Source of the DNA: an uncultured Bacilli bacterium
GTDB taxonomy: Bacteria; Bacillota_I; Bacilli_A; RF39; UBA660
Assembly (NCBI GenBank): GCA_934153655.1
Contig: CAKPFH010000007.1
Location: 1-34,264, forward strand
DNA: 34,264 nt
Direction of reading: 5' to 3'
The notes below the pieces were generated by a model, which was given only the letters and a program-made list of their open reading frames with translations, searched no databases and was not told the origin of the DNA. Both the position numbers and the translations under genes were made by a program. Of the stretch, positions 1 to 8,261 are shown piece after piece. Positions within the stretch are counted from its first letter, which is position 1. The number at the start of each line of letters is the position of its first letter.

Positions 1-80
1 AAATAATACCGAAGTATTATCCAAACATTTCAATTATACCCAATTTCAAAAAGATTTACAAGTAAAAATGTCAAAGACAG

Positions 81-107
81 AAAAAAATGTAACACATTTG
101 CTACATT
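81..107 (-). terminator. Terminator after the surface-protein operon
   Basis: Read on the minus strand, a short stem (AATGTA pairing with TACATT, or the alternative AAATGT-GTT-ACATTT) is followed by a run of seven T. It lies just beyond the stop codon of the 121-2109 gene. Confidence 0.5.
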
Positions 108-120
108 ATTTATCTTTATT

Positions 121-2109
121 TTAATTTTTTAAGGCTATTGTGAACGGATCAGATTTAGTTCCAGATCCACCTGTTATGACAACATTTGATTTAAGATATA
201 TTGAAGGGCGCGCAGCACGGCCATAATACGGAAGGTAGTTGTTGGCGTTACCGCTGTAGTTAACGCCCCAAACATAAGAAGAGCTATATGGTGTTATTAA
301 CCACATATCACTAGAACTATTATAACCACTTCCTTGTTGACTGGCAAACATTTCTCCGTATCTTGGTAGTCCTACATAACCTGAGTTCCAAATACTTGTT
401 GTTTTAACACAAGTTTTAGTTGTTTCGGTAGTATTATCTGTATTACATAAAGAATTTTTATATGATCCTGACGATGACGACCTTGCTTTTATATAATATG
501 TTCCTTTGTCTAACATTTCCTTTGATGCTAAAGTATTATACCATGTATTATTCAAATAATAATCCCAGTAATCGTCGCGTGCACTTCCTCCATAAGTTGC
601 ACTTGTATTAAACTCTTTAGTTAAAGTTGTGGTTTCACTTTTTACATAATCATTTTTATTTAATTTAGTCTTTCCATCTTCTATTCCTACTATTCTATAA
701 ATTTCTTTAGTTGAACTATCTCCATCTTCATCAAATATTACATACTCGCCCATACTTCTTGTATTTAAGTAAGTTGTGTTTGGCATTACATCTTCCCTAT
801 CCCCTGCTATTTTATACGGATTATCCTTGGTTCCATCTCCACCTGTTAGCTGGATATTAGATTTTAGATTAATAGATGGGCGAGCAGCAGAGCTACTAGA
901 CGGATTGTTGTGGCGGCCGATACCGTTGTTGCTAACGAACCAAACACGAGAAGAGCTATAAGGGTTTATTAACCACCACCAATATCCAATATTTAAATAA
1001 CCAGAGCCATAACTTGTGTTTATATAACTTAAATAATATTCATAACTATTTAATAGTCCTACAGGAGTGTTTTTTCCTATGGTTGAATTATTCACTAAAG
1101 AAGAACTAGTTAATTTATTACTTATATTACCTTCATTAGAATTAGTTATATTCCAAGTACTATCTTCTACTATTATATTTTCATGATTATATAAAGTATC
1201 TAAAAAATCTTCGTTTAACCATTGATACATGTATGAACCAGTATATGTTGCATCATCTTTTTTAGATATATCATAGAAATTAACATCACTATCAGGGTTA
1301 TATGAGATAGTTGTAATTAAATCATCGGTTATCATTTTCATAGTTCCATCAGGATTAATGGCTGTTATTCGCCAAAGTTTACCACTATACCAAACATAAT
1401 TATAATCTATATCATTACTATTTCCTGATAAATATATAGTATTATCTTCCTCTATATAAGTATTACTCTTTTCTGTTAAAACCATCTCTTTAAAAGTAGG
1501 TATATCAGTTACAAGAATATTAGTTGTTCCTAAGACATTCACTTTAACACTTGCAAATATATTGTTCCACTCATCAATTGTATAGTCTTGTCCTACATTT
1601 CCTATTACAGTATTATAACTTATTTTCATATATAATCTATATGTTTTTAGATAATTATTTGTATTACTAGGTATTGTTGCCATGTAAAGTCTAGCTTTGG
1701 TTAAAGAATTAAAATTAATTGTATCTACTAAAACATTTTCTTGATTATTAACAACTTCTACTAATTTAAAATCTAATAAATTATCTTTTATTCTTGTTGT
1801 TCTATTACTTGGAATATCTCCATAAGAAAGAGAAATTAAATAATTAATATTTTTATTACTTGTATTCTTACCATCTACTGTAAACTCAAAGTAATCATTT
1901 GAATAAGTATTACTTGGCATAGCATTAGATAAAGATATTTGTTTATTTCCTTCGTTATAGTGCATATAAATATCTCCTACTACTAAGGAAGAATTTTTAC
2001 CAGTTTTACTTAAATAATCAACTACAATAGCATAGGTTGCCCCTAGAAATAAAATAATTGTAAATATAATAATTAATATTATTACTTTTTTCTTTTTATT
2101 ATCTTTCAT
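121..2109 (-). CDS. Exported surface protein with two DGR-type hypervariable lectin-like domains
   Basis: The 662-residue protein begins with a lysine-rich stretch and one hydrophobic segment (about residues 8-28). Next comes the module shared with three other proteins here (about 30-205; motifs VGDIYMHY, FEFTVDGKNTSN, RIKDNLL, NIFASVKVNV). Two similar domains follow (about 210-437 and 438-662). Each opens with a beta motif (YVWYSGKLWRI; EYVIFDEDGD) and ends W-L-I-x-P-Y-S-S-S ... A-A-R-P-S-I-x-L-K-S-N and a GGxGTKxxP tail. This pattern resembles the C-type-lectin/formylglycine-enzyme-like folds used by DGR targets. The hypervariable blocks are residues 384-408 and 608-632. It starts 8 bp after the upstream paralogue, with AGGTGATAGC as ribosome site. 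Export and surface location are inferred; ligand unknown. Confidence 0.75.
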   Translation of the reverse strand: MKDNKKKKVIILIIIFTIILFLGATYAIVVDYLSKTGKNSSLVVGDIYMHYNEGNKQISLSNAMPSNTYSNDYFEFTVDGKNTSNKNINYLISLSYGDIPSNRTTRIKDNLLDFKLVEVVNNQENVLVDTINFNSLTKARLYMATIPSNTNNYLKTYRLYMKISYNTVIGNVGQDYTIDEWNNIFASVKVNVLGTTNILVTDIPTFKEMVLTEKSNTYIEEDNTIYLSGNSNDIDYNYVWYSGKLWRITAINPDGTMKMITDDLITTISYNPDSDVNFYDISKKDDATYTGSYMYQWLNEDFLDTLYNHENIIVEDSTWNITNSNEGNISNKLTSSSLVNNSTIGKNTPVGLLNSYEYYLSYINTSYGSGYLNIGYWWWLINPYSSSRVWFVSNNGIGRHNNPSSSSAARPSINLKSNIQLTGGDGTKDNPYKIAGDREDVMPNTTYLNTRSMGEYVIFDEDGDSSTKEIYRIVGIEDGKTKLNKNDYVKSETTTLTKEFNTSATYGGSARDDYWDYYLNNTWYNTLASKEMLDKGTYYIKARSSSSGSYKNSLCNTDNTTETTKTCVKTTSIWNSGYVGLPRYGEMFASQQGSGYNSSSDMWLITPYSSSYVWGVNYSGNANNYLPYYGRAARPSIYLKSNVVITGGSGTKSDPFTIALKN
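214..288 (-). repeat. DGR-like variable repeat 1 (C-terminal copy)
   Basis: This 25-codon block (residues 608-632) aligns without gaps to 886-960. All 25 third codon positions are identical. The two blocks differ at 21 first or second positions (10 first, 11 second). Every differing codon pair can be derived from AAC, AAT or GAC by changing only A. Immediately 3' of the block the pattern reverses: A-R-P-S-I is conserved in protein, while four of its five codons differ, all at third positions. This is the expected trace of adenine-directed mutagenic retrohoming. The GC-rich end GCTGCGCGCCC may be the initiation-of-mutagenic-homology site. Confidence 0.85.
886..960 (-). repeat. DGR-like variable repeat 2 (internal copy)
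   Basis: This is the partner of 214-288, residues 384-408, between TGG-TTA-ATA-AAC-CCT and GCT-CGC-CCA. Its hypervariable codons are CGT, TTC, AGC, ATC, GGC, CGC, CAC, TCT, AGT, AGC and TCT. At the matching places the first copy has TAT, GGC, AAC, AAC, GCC, AAC, AAC, TAT, TAT, GGC and CGT. The constant codons GTT, TGG, GGT and CCG contain no A, as expected if A is the only mutable template base. This copy lies mid-protein, which is unusual because DGR variable repeats normally lie at the 3' end of the target gene. Confidence 0.85.
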
Positions 2110-2117
2110 GCTATCAC

Positions 2118-3971
2118 CTATTCATAATCCCCATCTACATTTACTTTAATACTTGCAAATAAATTAGCATAGTCATTAAAACTATAATCTGATCTATCTG
2201 TATTACCAACTATTAAGTTAGGATCTACTATCATATACAATCTATATGTATGATTAATTTCTGTATTAGTATTTTTTAACACTTTATCACTATATAAAAT
2301 AGTATTATTTATAGTTGTAAATGATTTATTATTAATAAGTTCTACTTCATTACCATCTACTACTTCAACAAGTTTAAATATTAAAAATTTATCACTTATT
2401 CTATTATTTTCACTTTTACTACTAACAATCTCTCCATGAATTAATTTAACATTATAGACAATATCTTTATTACTTGTATTTTTACCATCTATGGTAAATT
2501 CAAAATAAGGTAATTGCTCTTTTTCTGAAACTGCAATATTATTGTTATATAAATAATTGCATTCTTCTGTTCTAAACCCTGATGGTGCTGCAGCTAAGGG
2601 TAAAGCAAAAGTATTATCATTATCATTATTTGAATAAGATCCTCCACCTGAAGAATTACAAGTTGCAAGATTTCTATAAATACTCATTCCATCCAGTGTT
2701 CCTGTTCCTTTACAAAAAGTTTCACCTGTTGAACCATCATCTATATGATTTTCAAAAAAATTCATGCATTTAGATAGTTCATTCCTTGTATCTTCTTGAT
2801 ATTCTTGATTTGCTATATTTGAATTAATAGTATAAGTATCACCAGATTTAGAAATTATATTTTTACTTGTAAGATAAGTTAAATCAGTTCCTTTAAATTT
2901 ATTATTAGTCAAAGCATCTTGAAAATTATAATCTCCAATTGTCATATTACCTTTACAATATTCTGTATAATCACTTAAAGTATAATTATTTGCTATTCCT
3001 ATCATAAACTTAGCATTGTTATTTTTAAAGTAATTACTAATATTTGTTTCTATATATGCTATACCACCAGTTTCGTATTTATTATAAAAATAATTAGCAC
3101 ATAAAGTTACTTCATTTCTTGTATCTTCTTGATATGTTTGATTTTTAATATTTTCATTTAAAGTAAGATTACCTGTTTCTAAACTTGATAAAATACCACT
3201 ATATTGAGTTATAATATTTAAATTTTTTAAATCATTTCTAATAGTATTATTATCAATAAAACCAATTAAATCATTATCATAAATAGTTTCTGTTCCTCGA
3301 CATAAACCTATAAAATTATTTCTTGTATAACTTGAAGCAGTAGAATTTATTTGTTCTATGCTCATGAATTTAACATTATTGTTTTCGTGATTAAATTTAT
3401 TCGGATTTGACTGTTGAGATGGTGGTGAATATGCTATACTAATATCATAGTAACCATAACTAATATCAGCACATTTAGATAGTTCATTTCTTGTATCACT
3501 TGTATAACTTTGATTTGCCATATTAGAATTAACTGTATTATTATCATCAATAATACCAGCATCATATAAATAACTAAAATAATATGAACCACTATTAATC
3601 ATTTCTTGTAAAGTCTTACCCTTATATGTTCCTGTCCCTTTGCAAAAAGTTTCATTTGTTGAACCATTATCAAAAGTAAAATACTTAAAATAATCCATAC
3701 ACTTTGATAATTCATTTCTTGTATCACTTGTATAACTTTGATTTTTCATAATACTATTAGCTAAAGCTCCATCAAGATAAAATCTTGAGGTGTCTTCTGC
3801 TGTTGTTAAAATAGCTTCATTGCTTTCTTTATAATGCATATAAATATCACCTACTATAAGTTTAGAAGTTTTACCAGTTTTATTATAAGTATAAGCTGCA
3901 AATGTTAAACCAAAAATAAAGCTTATTAAGACTAGTACACTTATTATAATTAATATTTTTTTATTTTTCAT
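2118..3971 (-). CDS. Exported surface protein with four inserted cysteine modules
   Basis: The 617-residue protein has a hydrophobic N-terminal segment (about 6-26) and VGDIYMHYKES (40-50). The scaffold resumes only at YFEFTIDGKNTSN (489-501) and ends FASIKVNVDGDYE. In between sit four copies of a module of about 70-110 residues starting near 75, 150, 273 and 385. Their consensus is NQxYxxDTRNELSKC, then GSTxETFCKGTGT, then a G-S/T-LQ-like stretch and NII. Modules 1, 2 and 4 are very similar in DNA as well (the DTRNELSKC-coding stretches), implying recent duplication. The paralogue at 121-2109 has no such insert at this place. Ribosome site GGAGGAG. Function not recognised; cell-surface location is inferred. 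Confidence 0.65.
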   Translation of the reverse strand: MKNKKILIIISVLVLISFIFGLTFAAYTYNKTGKTSKLIVGDIYMHYKESNEAILTTAEDTSRFYLDGALANSIMKNQSYTSDTRNELSKCMDYFKYFTFDNGSTNETFCKGTGTYKGKTLQEMINSGSYYFSYLYDAGIIDDNNTVNSNMANQSYTSDTRNELSKCADISYGYYDISIAYSPPSQQSNPNKFNHENNNVKFMSIEQINSTASSYTRNNFIGLCRGTETIYDNDLIGFIDNNTIRNDLKNLNIITQYSGILSSLETGNLTLNENIKNQTYQEDTRNEVTLCANYFYNKYETGGIAYIETNISNYFKNNNAKFMIGIANNYTLSDYTEYCKGNMTIGDYNFQDALTNNKFKGTDLTYLTSKNIISKSGDTYTINSNIANQEYQEDTRNELSKCMNFFENHIDDGSTGETFCKGTGTLDGMSIYRNLATCNSSGGGSYSNNDNDNTFALPLAAAPSGFRTEECNYLYNNNIAVSEKEQLPYFEFTIDGKNTSNKDIVYNVKLIHGEIVSSKSENNRISDKFLIFKLVEVVDGNEVELINNKSFTTINNTILYSDKVLKNTNTEINHTYRLYMIVDPNLIVGNTDRSDYSFNDYANLFASIKVNVDGDYE

Positions 3972-4014
3972 TCTTACTCCTCCTATATTAATTACTATCG
4001 ATTATTACTTAATA

Positions 4015-4043
4015 ATAATATCATATTAATGGAGGTAATACAA
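4015..4043 (-). promoter_or_regulatory. Putative SigA promoter of the 3971-121 operon
   Basis: On the minus strand TTGTAT (4043-4038) and TATTAT (4020-4015) are separated by exactly 17 bp, 44 bp upstream of the start codon at 3971. It lies in the divergent gap facing the Xre-type gene at 4097, so that regulator could act here (inference). Confidence 0.45.
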
Positions 4044-4096
4044 GTATCTTATTTTTATTTTTTTATTCTTTTACACTTTTATTGAGGTGGTAAAAT

Positions 4097-4318
4097 ATGA
4101 TTAAAATAAATATAGAGGAGTTATTAAAAAAGAATAATAGAACTAAGTATTGGTTATGTAATAAAATGAATATAACATCACGTAATTTAAATAGAATTAT
4201 CTATGGTAAAACAACATCTATTTCTTTTAAATATATAGAAAAATTTTGTTTATATTTAAATACTAATCCTGTGGAATTATTTAGTTATATAAAAGAAGAT
4301 ATAAAAGTTAATAATTAG
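4097..4318 (+). CDS. Small Xre/Cro-type helix-turn-helix regulator
   Basis: The 73-residue protein is essentially one HTH domain of the Cro/C1 (HTH_26-like) class. An N-terminal helix (INIEELLKKNNRT) is followed by KYWLCNKMNITSRNLNRIIYGKTTS, where the recognition helix is expected, and by the usual last helix IEKFCLYLNTNPVELFSYI. A GAGGTGG ribosome site lies just upstream. It is transcribed divergently from the surface-protein operon and 24 bp ahead of the DUF3298-like gene. A role as a local repressor of either neighbour is plausible but not shown. Confidence 0.75.
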   Translation: MIKINIEELLKKNNRTKYWLCNKMNITSRNLNRIIYGKTTSISFKYIEKFCLYLNTNPVELFSYIKEDIKVNN

Positions 4319-4342
4319 AAAAATAATTACATATAATTAGTA

Positions 4343-4966
4343 ATGAAATTAATTTTATTATATGTAATTATTTTTTTATTAAGTTTAATTTTAATATTTA
4401 ATAAATATAGTATAGGAGATGATAATATAAAAAAAGAATATGATATAAGAATTAAATATCCAAATACTAATTATAAAGATTTAAATATAGCAATAAATAA
4501 TATTATTAATAAATACGAAGTAGATTTTAAAAACAATATTTTAAATATGAATATAGGTTATTATTTATATATAACTTATAAAGATTATTATTATAAAGAT
4601 TTTATTTCTATTATCTTTAATATATCTTATTTTTCAGGAGGAGCTCATCCTAATTATTATATAGAAACTATAAATTATAATATTAAAACTAATGAATTTA
4701 TAACTATAAATGATTTAGTTAAAAATAATAATAATTTATTATATGATTTATCTAATATAAGTAGATCTTATTTTAAAAAGAAATCAGCTTTTAATAATAT
4801 TTTAGATATGTTATATGAAGGAACTAAACCTAATATTAATAATTTTAGTAAATTTACTATTAGTAAAAATGGTTTTACTTTCTATTTTGAAAGGTATCAA
4901 ATAGCTCCTTATTATTATGGAGAATATTCTTTAACTGTTGGTAATAATATAGTTAAGTATTATTAA
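4343..4966 (+). CDS. Membrane-anchored DUF3298/RsiV-like protein
   Basis: The 207-residue protein has one N-terminal hydrophobic segment (about 2-18) and an extracytoplasmic domain. It carries motifs typical of the DUF4163/DUF3298 family found in RsiV anti-sigma factors and PdaC: FSGGAHPNYY in the middle (residues about 96-105), followed by FITINDLV, and FYFERYQIAPYYYGEYS near the end. There is no N-terminal cytoplasmic anti-sigma region, so it is not itself an RsiV. RsiV binds lysozyme through this fold; a similar wall or lysozyme-sensing role is possible here but unproven. No clear Shine-Dalgarno precedes the start. Expression may depend on coupling with the HTH gene 24 bp upstream. Confidence 0.65.
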   Translation: MKLILLYVIIFLLSLILIFNKYSIGDDNIKKEYDIRIKYPNTNYKDLNIAINNIINKYEVDFKNNILNMNIGYYLYITYKDYYYKDFISIIFNISYFSGGAHPNYYIETINYNIKTNEFITINDLVKNNNNLLYDLSNISRSYFKKKSAFNNILDMLYEGTKPNINNFSKFTISKNGFTFYFERYQIAPYYYGEYSLTVGNNIVKYY

Positions 4967-4986
4967 ATCGTTAATATATTTTTTTG

Positions 4987-5030
4987 ACAATTACACTGAA
5001 ATTAAATAAATTTTCAGTGTAATTGTTTTT
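4987..5030 (+). terminator. Strong rho-independent terminator between convergent genes
   Basis: A perfect 15-bp stem (4987-5001 with 5012-5026) encloses a 10-nt loop and is followed by a T run on the plus strand. It ends the 4097-4966 unit and faces the convergent AbiEii gene. Confidence 0.85.
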
Positions 5031-5056
5031 ATAATATTTAACTTTACTATAATCTT

Positions 5057-5899
5057 TTAACTATTAACAACTACTAATTCAACTTGTTCTATTATTTTTT
5101 CTAAACAATCTAATATTTGTTCAAATTCTATATCTTTTGCATACTCATATTTTCTTTTATAAATATTCCATTTATTTTTTAATAAATCACTATCTTTGAT
5201 ATTAGTTAAAGGTTCTAATAAGTTTAAACTTGAATTTCTTTTAGTAAATGTTTTAACTATTGCTTTTCTAAAATGATCTAAATTAATATTATTCCAATCT
5301 TTTATATAAATTAGATATATATCATAGAAATCTCTCATTCTACCATTTAATTCCATTCTGTTAAAAATTGTTTCTAATTTTTCTGCTAATACTGTTTCAA
5401 TATTATAAGCCCATAAACTAATATAGTTATCATTTAAAATAGGTTTATATTTATATATTATCTCTTTTGGTGTTATTGGATCACCTGTTGCTATATCAAT
5501 ATGAAATTTTTCTTTAATACTTTCAAGTTCTACCATGATATCTACTCTAAATCCACCATATTCATCTTCATCTCTTATTGGTGAAATTCCAAAATAACTA
5601 ACTATAGAATTATCTTCTAATTTTATAGATATTATTTCTTTAATTATTTTAACTATTGTTTTTTCTTCAAAATTTGTATTTTTTAAAGCTGTATCTATAT
5701 CCATAGTAGTTCTATTTTCTACTCCGAATAAAGTACTTAAATAAAATCCTCCTTTTAAAATAAAATTATCTTTATATTTACTAACTGATAGTCTTTCTAT
5801 AAATCTATCATACATATAAAATCTAAGCAACGTGTTAAAATCAACATTTCTTTGCTTAGATATATTTTTTATTTTATCTTTTAAACTTCTACTATTCAT
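5057..5899 (-). CDS. abiEii: AbiEii/AbiGii family nucleotidyltransferase toxin
   Basis: This 280-residue protein has the DNA polymerase beta-like nucleotidyltransferase signature of type IV toxins: FILKGGFYLSTLFG followed by R-x-T-x-D-I-D (about residues 46-70). The DxD pair would bind the catalytic metal. A second conserved block, LAEKLETIFNRMELNGRMRDFYDIYLI, is typical of the family near residues 170-196. The family blocks growth by transferring nucleotides to RNA targets such as tRNA. The reading frame is complete and all expected catalytic residues are visible. The gene overlaps the upstream antitoxin gene by 8 bp. Confidence 0.88.
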   Translation of the reverse strand: MNSRSLKDKIKNISKQRNVDFNTLLRFYMYDRFIERLSVSKYKDNFILKGGFYLSTLFGVENRTTMDIDTALKNTNFEEKTIVKIIKEIISIKLEDNSIVSYFGISPIRDEDEYGGFRVDIMVELESIKEKFHIDIATGDPITPKEIIYKYKPILNDNYISLWAYNIETVLAEKLETIFNRMELNGRMRDFYDIYLIYIKDWNNINLDHFRKAIVKTFTKRNSSLNLLEPLTNIKDSDLLKNKWNIYKRKYEYAKDIEFEQILDCLEKIIEQVELVVVNS

Positions 5900-6512
5900 A
5901 AAATACCTCCAAATAATTCATTAATTCATCTTTAATTCCCATTTGACTTGCATAATATGATAGTTTAACTAAATCTTTATCTTTTCTTTTAAGATATGCT
6001 TTTATACTATATTTAACATGTTCAAAATCCATTCTATTTTTAGAACGAATAATATCACAGATACATCTTTCTATATCATAAACTTTTACCATATTTCCCA
6101 TTGGTGTTATAACTTTAGTAAGTCCAAGTTCATATATTTTTTTATCAACATAAAAAACATTATGATTTTTTAGTTTATAGTTAAAATAATTATTTGGTAC
6201 TGTTATATCGTATTTATCATTTGGAGCTTTAATAGAAAGTCCATGAAAATAAAGAGCTGTCATATGAGAATAAACTATATTAGGAAGTTCTAAGTTAAGA
6301 ATAAAATAACTATCTTCAATTTTATTAGGATCAATATAAATACCATTACCTACTCTTTCAATCATATCTTTCTTTTTCATAATATTAAGATACATTCTAT
6401 GTATTACAAGATTAGATAGTTCTTTTGATGTGATATACCCATTATTTTGTTCCATAATCGTTTTAATCTTTTCTATATTATCTTCCTTAAATTCATTTAT
6501 TACTTTTTCCAT
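5892..6512 (-). CDS. abiEi: AbiEi family antitoxin/repressor
   Basis: The 206-residue protein begins with a winged-helix region (ITSKELSNLVIHRMYLNIMKKKDMIERVGNGIYI, about 26-60). The C-terminal AbiEi part contains VYSHMTALYFHGLS and a late DIERCICDIIRSKNRMD block. In known AbiE systems this protein is a type IV antitoxin that does not bind the toxin and represses its own operon. That fits the inverted repeat around its promoter (6525-6570). Translation starts after a strong GGAGGAG site, and the stop region overlaps the toxin start by 8 bp. Confidence 0.85.
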   Translation of the reverse strand: MEKVINEFKEDNIEKIKTIMEQNNGYITSKELSNLVIHRMYLNIMKKKDMIERVGNGIYIDPNKIEDSYFILNLELPNIVYSHMTALYFHGLSIKAPNDKYDITVPNNYFNYKLKNHNVFYVDKKIYELGLTKVITPMGNMVKVYDIERCICDIIRSKNRMDFEHVKYSIKAYLKRKDKDLVKLSYYASQMGIKDELMNYLEVFYE

Positions 6513-6524
6513 AAAAACTCCTCC

Positions 6525-6570
6525 TTGACAAAGTTAATGAAATTATATCATTTTTCATTAGTTTTGTCAA
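6525..6570 (-). promoter_or_regulatory. AbiE promoter embedded in an inverted-repeat operator
   Basis: On the minus strand TTGACA (6570-6565) and TATAAT (6547-6542) are both perfect consensus with a 17-bp spacer. An 18-nt inverted repeat, 6525-6542 versus 6553-6570 with two mismatches, covers the -35 and -10 elements and the space up to the ribosome site. This is the arrangement expected for negative autoregulation by AbiEi. Confidence 0.8.
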
Positions 6571-6632
6571 TTTGGAAGATGTTAAACTATTTAATATGCT
6601 TTTAATATTTGTTTTTCTAAATTCTTAGTGAT

Positions 6633-6723
6633 AAAAAAATCAGATATTTTTTCATAGTTCCTCCCTTCCGTATAGAATATATACGGTTAAAATTGATTTT
6701 TTTGAAAATATGCTGATTTTTTT
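6633..6723. repeat. Nested imperfect inverted repeat in intergenic DNA
   Basis: An outer imperfect inverted repeat (6633-6653 versus 6704-6723) surrounds a small perfect one, CCGTATA-GAATA-TATACGG (6668-6686). Nothing coding is visible here. With the element at 6773-6822 it fills the 337-bp gap between abiEi and gatB. Confidence 0.5.
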
Positions 6724-6772
6724 CATTTTATTTACTTATTTGGACATTTTTCAACTTCTTTTTTTATGTTAA

Positions 6773-6822
6773 ATGTTGCAAACTAACGCAAAAAATTAAA
6801 AAAATGCGTTAGTTTGCAACAT
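6773..6822. repeat. Perfect 18-bp inverted repeat downstream of gatB
   Basis: ATGTTGCAAACTAACGCA (6773-6790) is exactly inverted at 6805-6822 around a 14-nt A-rich loop. It carries no T run on either strand directly after the stem, and gatB already has its own terminator at 6833-6862. It could be a backup terminator, an RNA-stability structure or an element end. I cannot decide from sequence alone. Confidence 0.7.
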
Positions 6823-6832
6823 GAAAACAAAT

Positions 6833-6862
6833 AAAAAAGCTAAAGAGTTTTATTTCTTTAAC
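6833..6862 (-). terminator. gatB terminator overlapping the gene end
   Basis: On the minus strand GTTAAAGA pairs with TCTTTAGC (one G-U pair) and is followed by six T. The left arm contains the last codons of gatB. Confidence 0.65.
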
Positions 6863-8259
6863 TTTTCAATTAATAAATCATTTGCTATTTTAGGATTAAC
6901 AGAACCTTTACTTTCTTTCATGACTTGTCCCATTAAAAATTTTAAAGATCTATCGTTTCCATTTTTATAGTCATTGACAACATTTAAATTATTATTTATT
7001 ACTTTATCAATTATTGTTACAACTAAGGAATTATCAACAACATTTTTTATACCTTTATTATCTAGAATAGTATCAATTGTATCAGTTGCCCCCATTACCT
7101 CTTCTATTATATCTTTAAAGTTTTTATGACTAATTTTACCTTCATCTAAATAATTGATTAAAGTTATAAATTTATCATTTGTTAAATTTGTATCAATTAT
7201 TTTTTTATTAGTTTTATTTAAATAAGCCTGAATATCACCTAGTAATAAATTAGATGCTGTTTTTAAATTAATATTCTTGAATTTTTCTAAGTAATCTGAT
7301 AATTCTTTGTTAGCAATTAATTTATTAGCATTTAATAAACTTATCCCAGCATTTAAATATTTTTCTCTTCTTGTATTTGCCATGGTTGGAATTTCTTTAA
7401 TAGCATTTTCTATAATTTCATCAGTTAAAACTAAATAAGGAATATCAGGTTCTGGGAAGTATCTATAATCATTTCCTGTTTCTTTAACACGCATTAGAAT
7501 AGTTTTATTCTTAGTTGCATCATATCTTCTAGTTTCTTCTTTTAAAGTTTCTCCCTTATCAAGCAATTCTTGTTGTCTTTCTCCCTCATAATCAATGGCA
7601 AGACCAACATTAGTAATAGAACCTATGTTTTTAATTTCAACTTTAGTTCCTAATTTCTCTGTTTTACTAATTGAAATATTAGCATCACATCTCATGGAAC
7701 CTTCTTCTATTTTACAATCACTAACACCTGCATACAATAAAAGTTCTCTTAAAGCCTCAAGATATAAAGTTGCTTCTTTAGCAGTATGAATACAAGGTTT
7801 GGTTACTATTTCAATTAAAGGTACCCCAGCACGGTTAAAATCTAAAAGGGTTTTTTCTTTAGAATGAATACTTTTTGAGGTATCTTCTTCGATATGAAGT
7901 TCTAGTATTTCAATTCTTTTAGTTATTCCCTCATCTTGAATTTCTACATACCCGTCATACCCAATTGGAGTTCTTTCTTCAGTTATTTGAAAATTCTTAG
8001 GATTATCTGGGTAAAAGTAATTTTTTCTATCAAAGTGTTGAACTTTTCTAATTTTACAATTTAGGACATGACATGCCTGGATTGCTAGTAAAATGGCTTC
8101 TTTATTTAACGTAGGAAGCGTTCCAGGATAACCTAAATCAATGATATTAACATTAGAATTAGCAAGAGAACCATAGTTATTACTTGCTGGAGAAAATAAT
8201 TTTTCTTTAGTTTTAAGTTCACAGTGAACCTCAATTCCTATTGTTTTTTTATAATCCAT
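6850..8259 (-). CDS. gatB: Asp/Glu-tRNA(Asn/Gln) amidotransferase subunit B
   Basis: The 469-residue protein matches GatB over its full usual length. It opens with GIEVHCELKTKEKLFSP, then DLGYPGTLPTLN, KNYFYPDNPKNFQIT, the catalytic-site stretch ELHIEEDTSKS, GVPLIEIVTKP and SMRCDANISIS. It ends with the tRNA-binding YqeY-like tail (LMGQVMKESKGSVNP). GatB phosphorylates the misacylated tRNA and, with GatA-derived ammonia, yields Gln-tRNA or Asn-tRNA. It is the last gene of gatC-gatA-gatB, 2 bp after gatA. Presence of the complex suggests that glutaminyl- and/or asparaginyl-tRNA is made indirectly in this organism. Confidence 0.98.
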   Translation of the reverse strand: MDYKKTIGIEVHCELKTKEKLFSPASNNYGSLANSNVNIIDLGYPGTLPTLNKEAILLAIQACHVLNCKIRKVQHFDRKNYFYPDNPKNFQITEERTPIGYDGYVEIQDEGITKRIEILELHIEEDTSKSIHSKEKTLLDFNRAGVPLIEIVTKPCIHTAKEATLYLEALRELLLYAGVSDCKIEEGSMRCDANISISKTEKLGTKVEIKNIGSITNVGLAIDYEGERQQELLDKGETLKEETRRYDATKNKTILMRVKETGNDYRYFPEPDIPYLVLTDEIIENAIKEIPTMANTRREKYLNAGISLLNANKLIANKELSDYLEKFKNINLKTASNLLLGDIQAYLNKTNKKIIDTNLTNDKFITLINYLDEGKISHKNFKDIIEEVMGATDTIDTILDNKGIKNVVDNSLVVTIIDKVINNNLNVVNDYKNGNDRSLKFLMGQVMKESKGSVNPKIANDLLIEKLKK

Positions 8260-8261
8260 TT

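Noticed and set aside
776..961. Plus-strand ORF opposite the variable repeat
   Set aside because: It is open only because it is antisense to a GC-richer coding block; it has no ribosome site or recognisable product.
4097..4318. Antitoxin of a toxin-antitoxin pair with 4343-4966
   Set aside because: The neighbour is an exported DUF3298-like protein with a membrane anchor, not a toxin-like protein.
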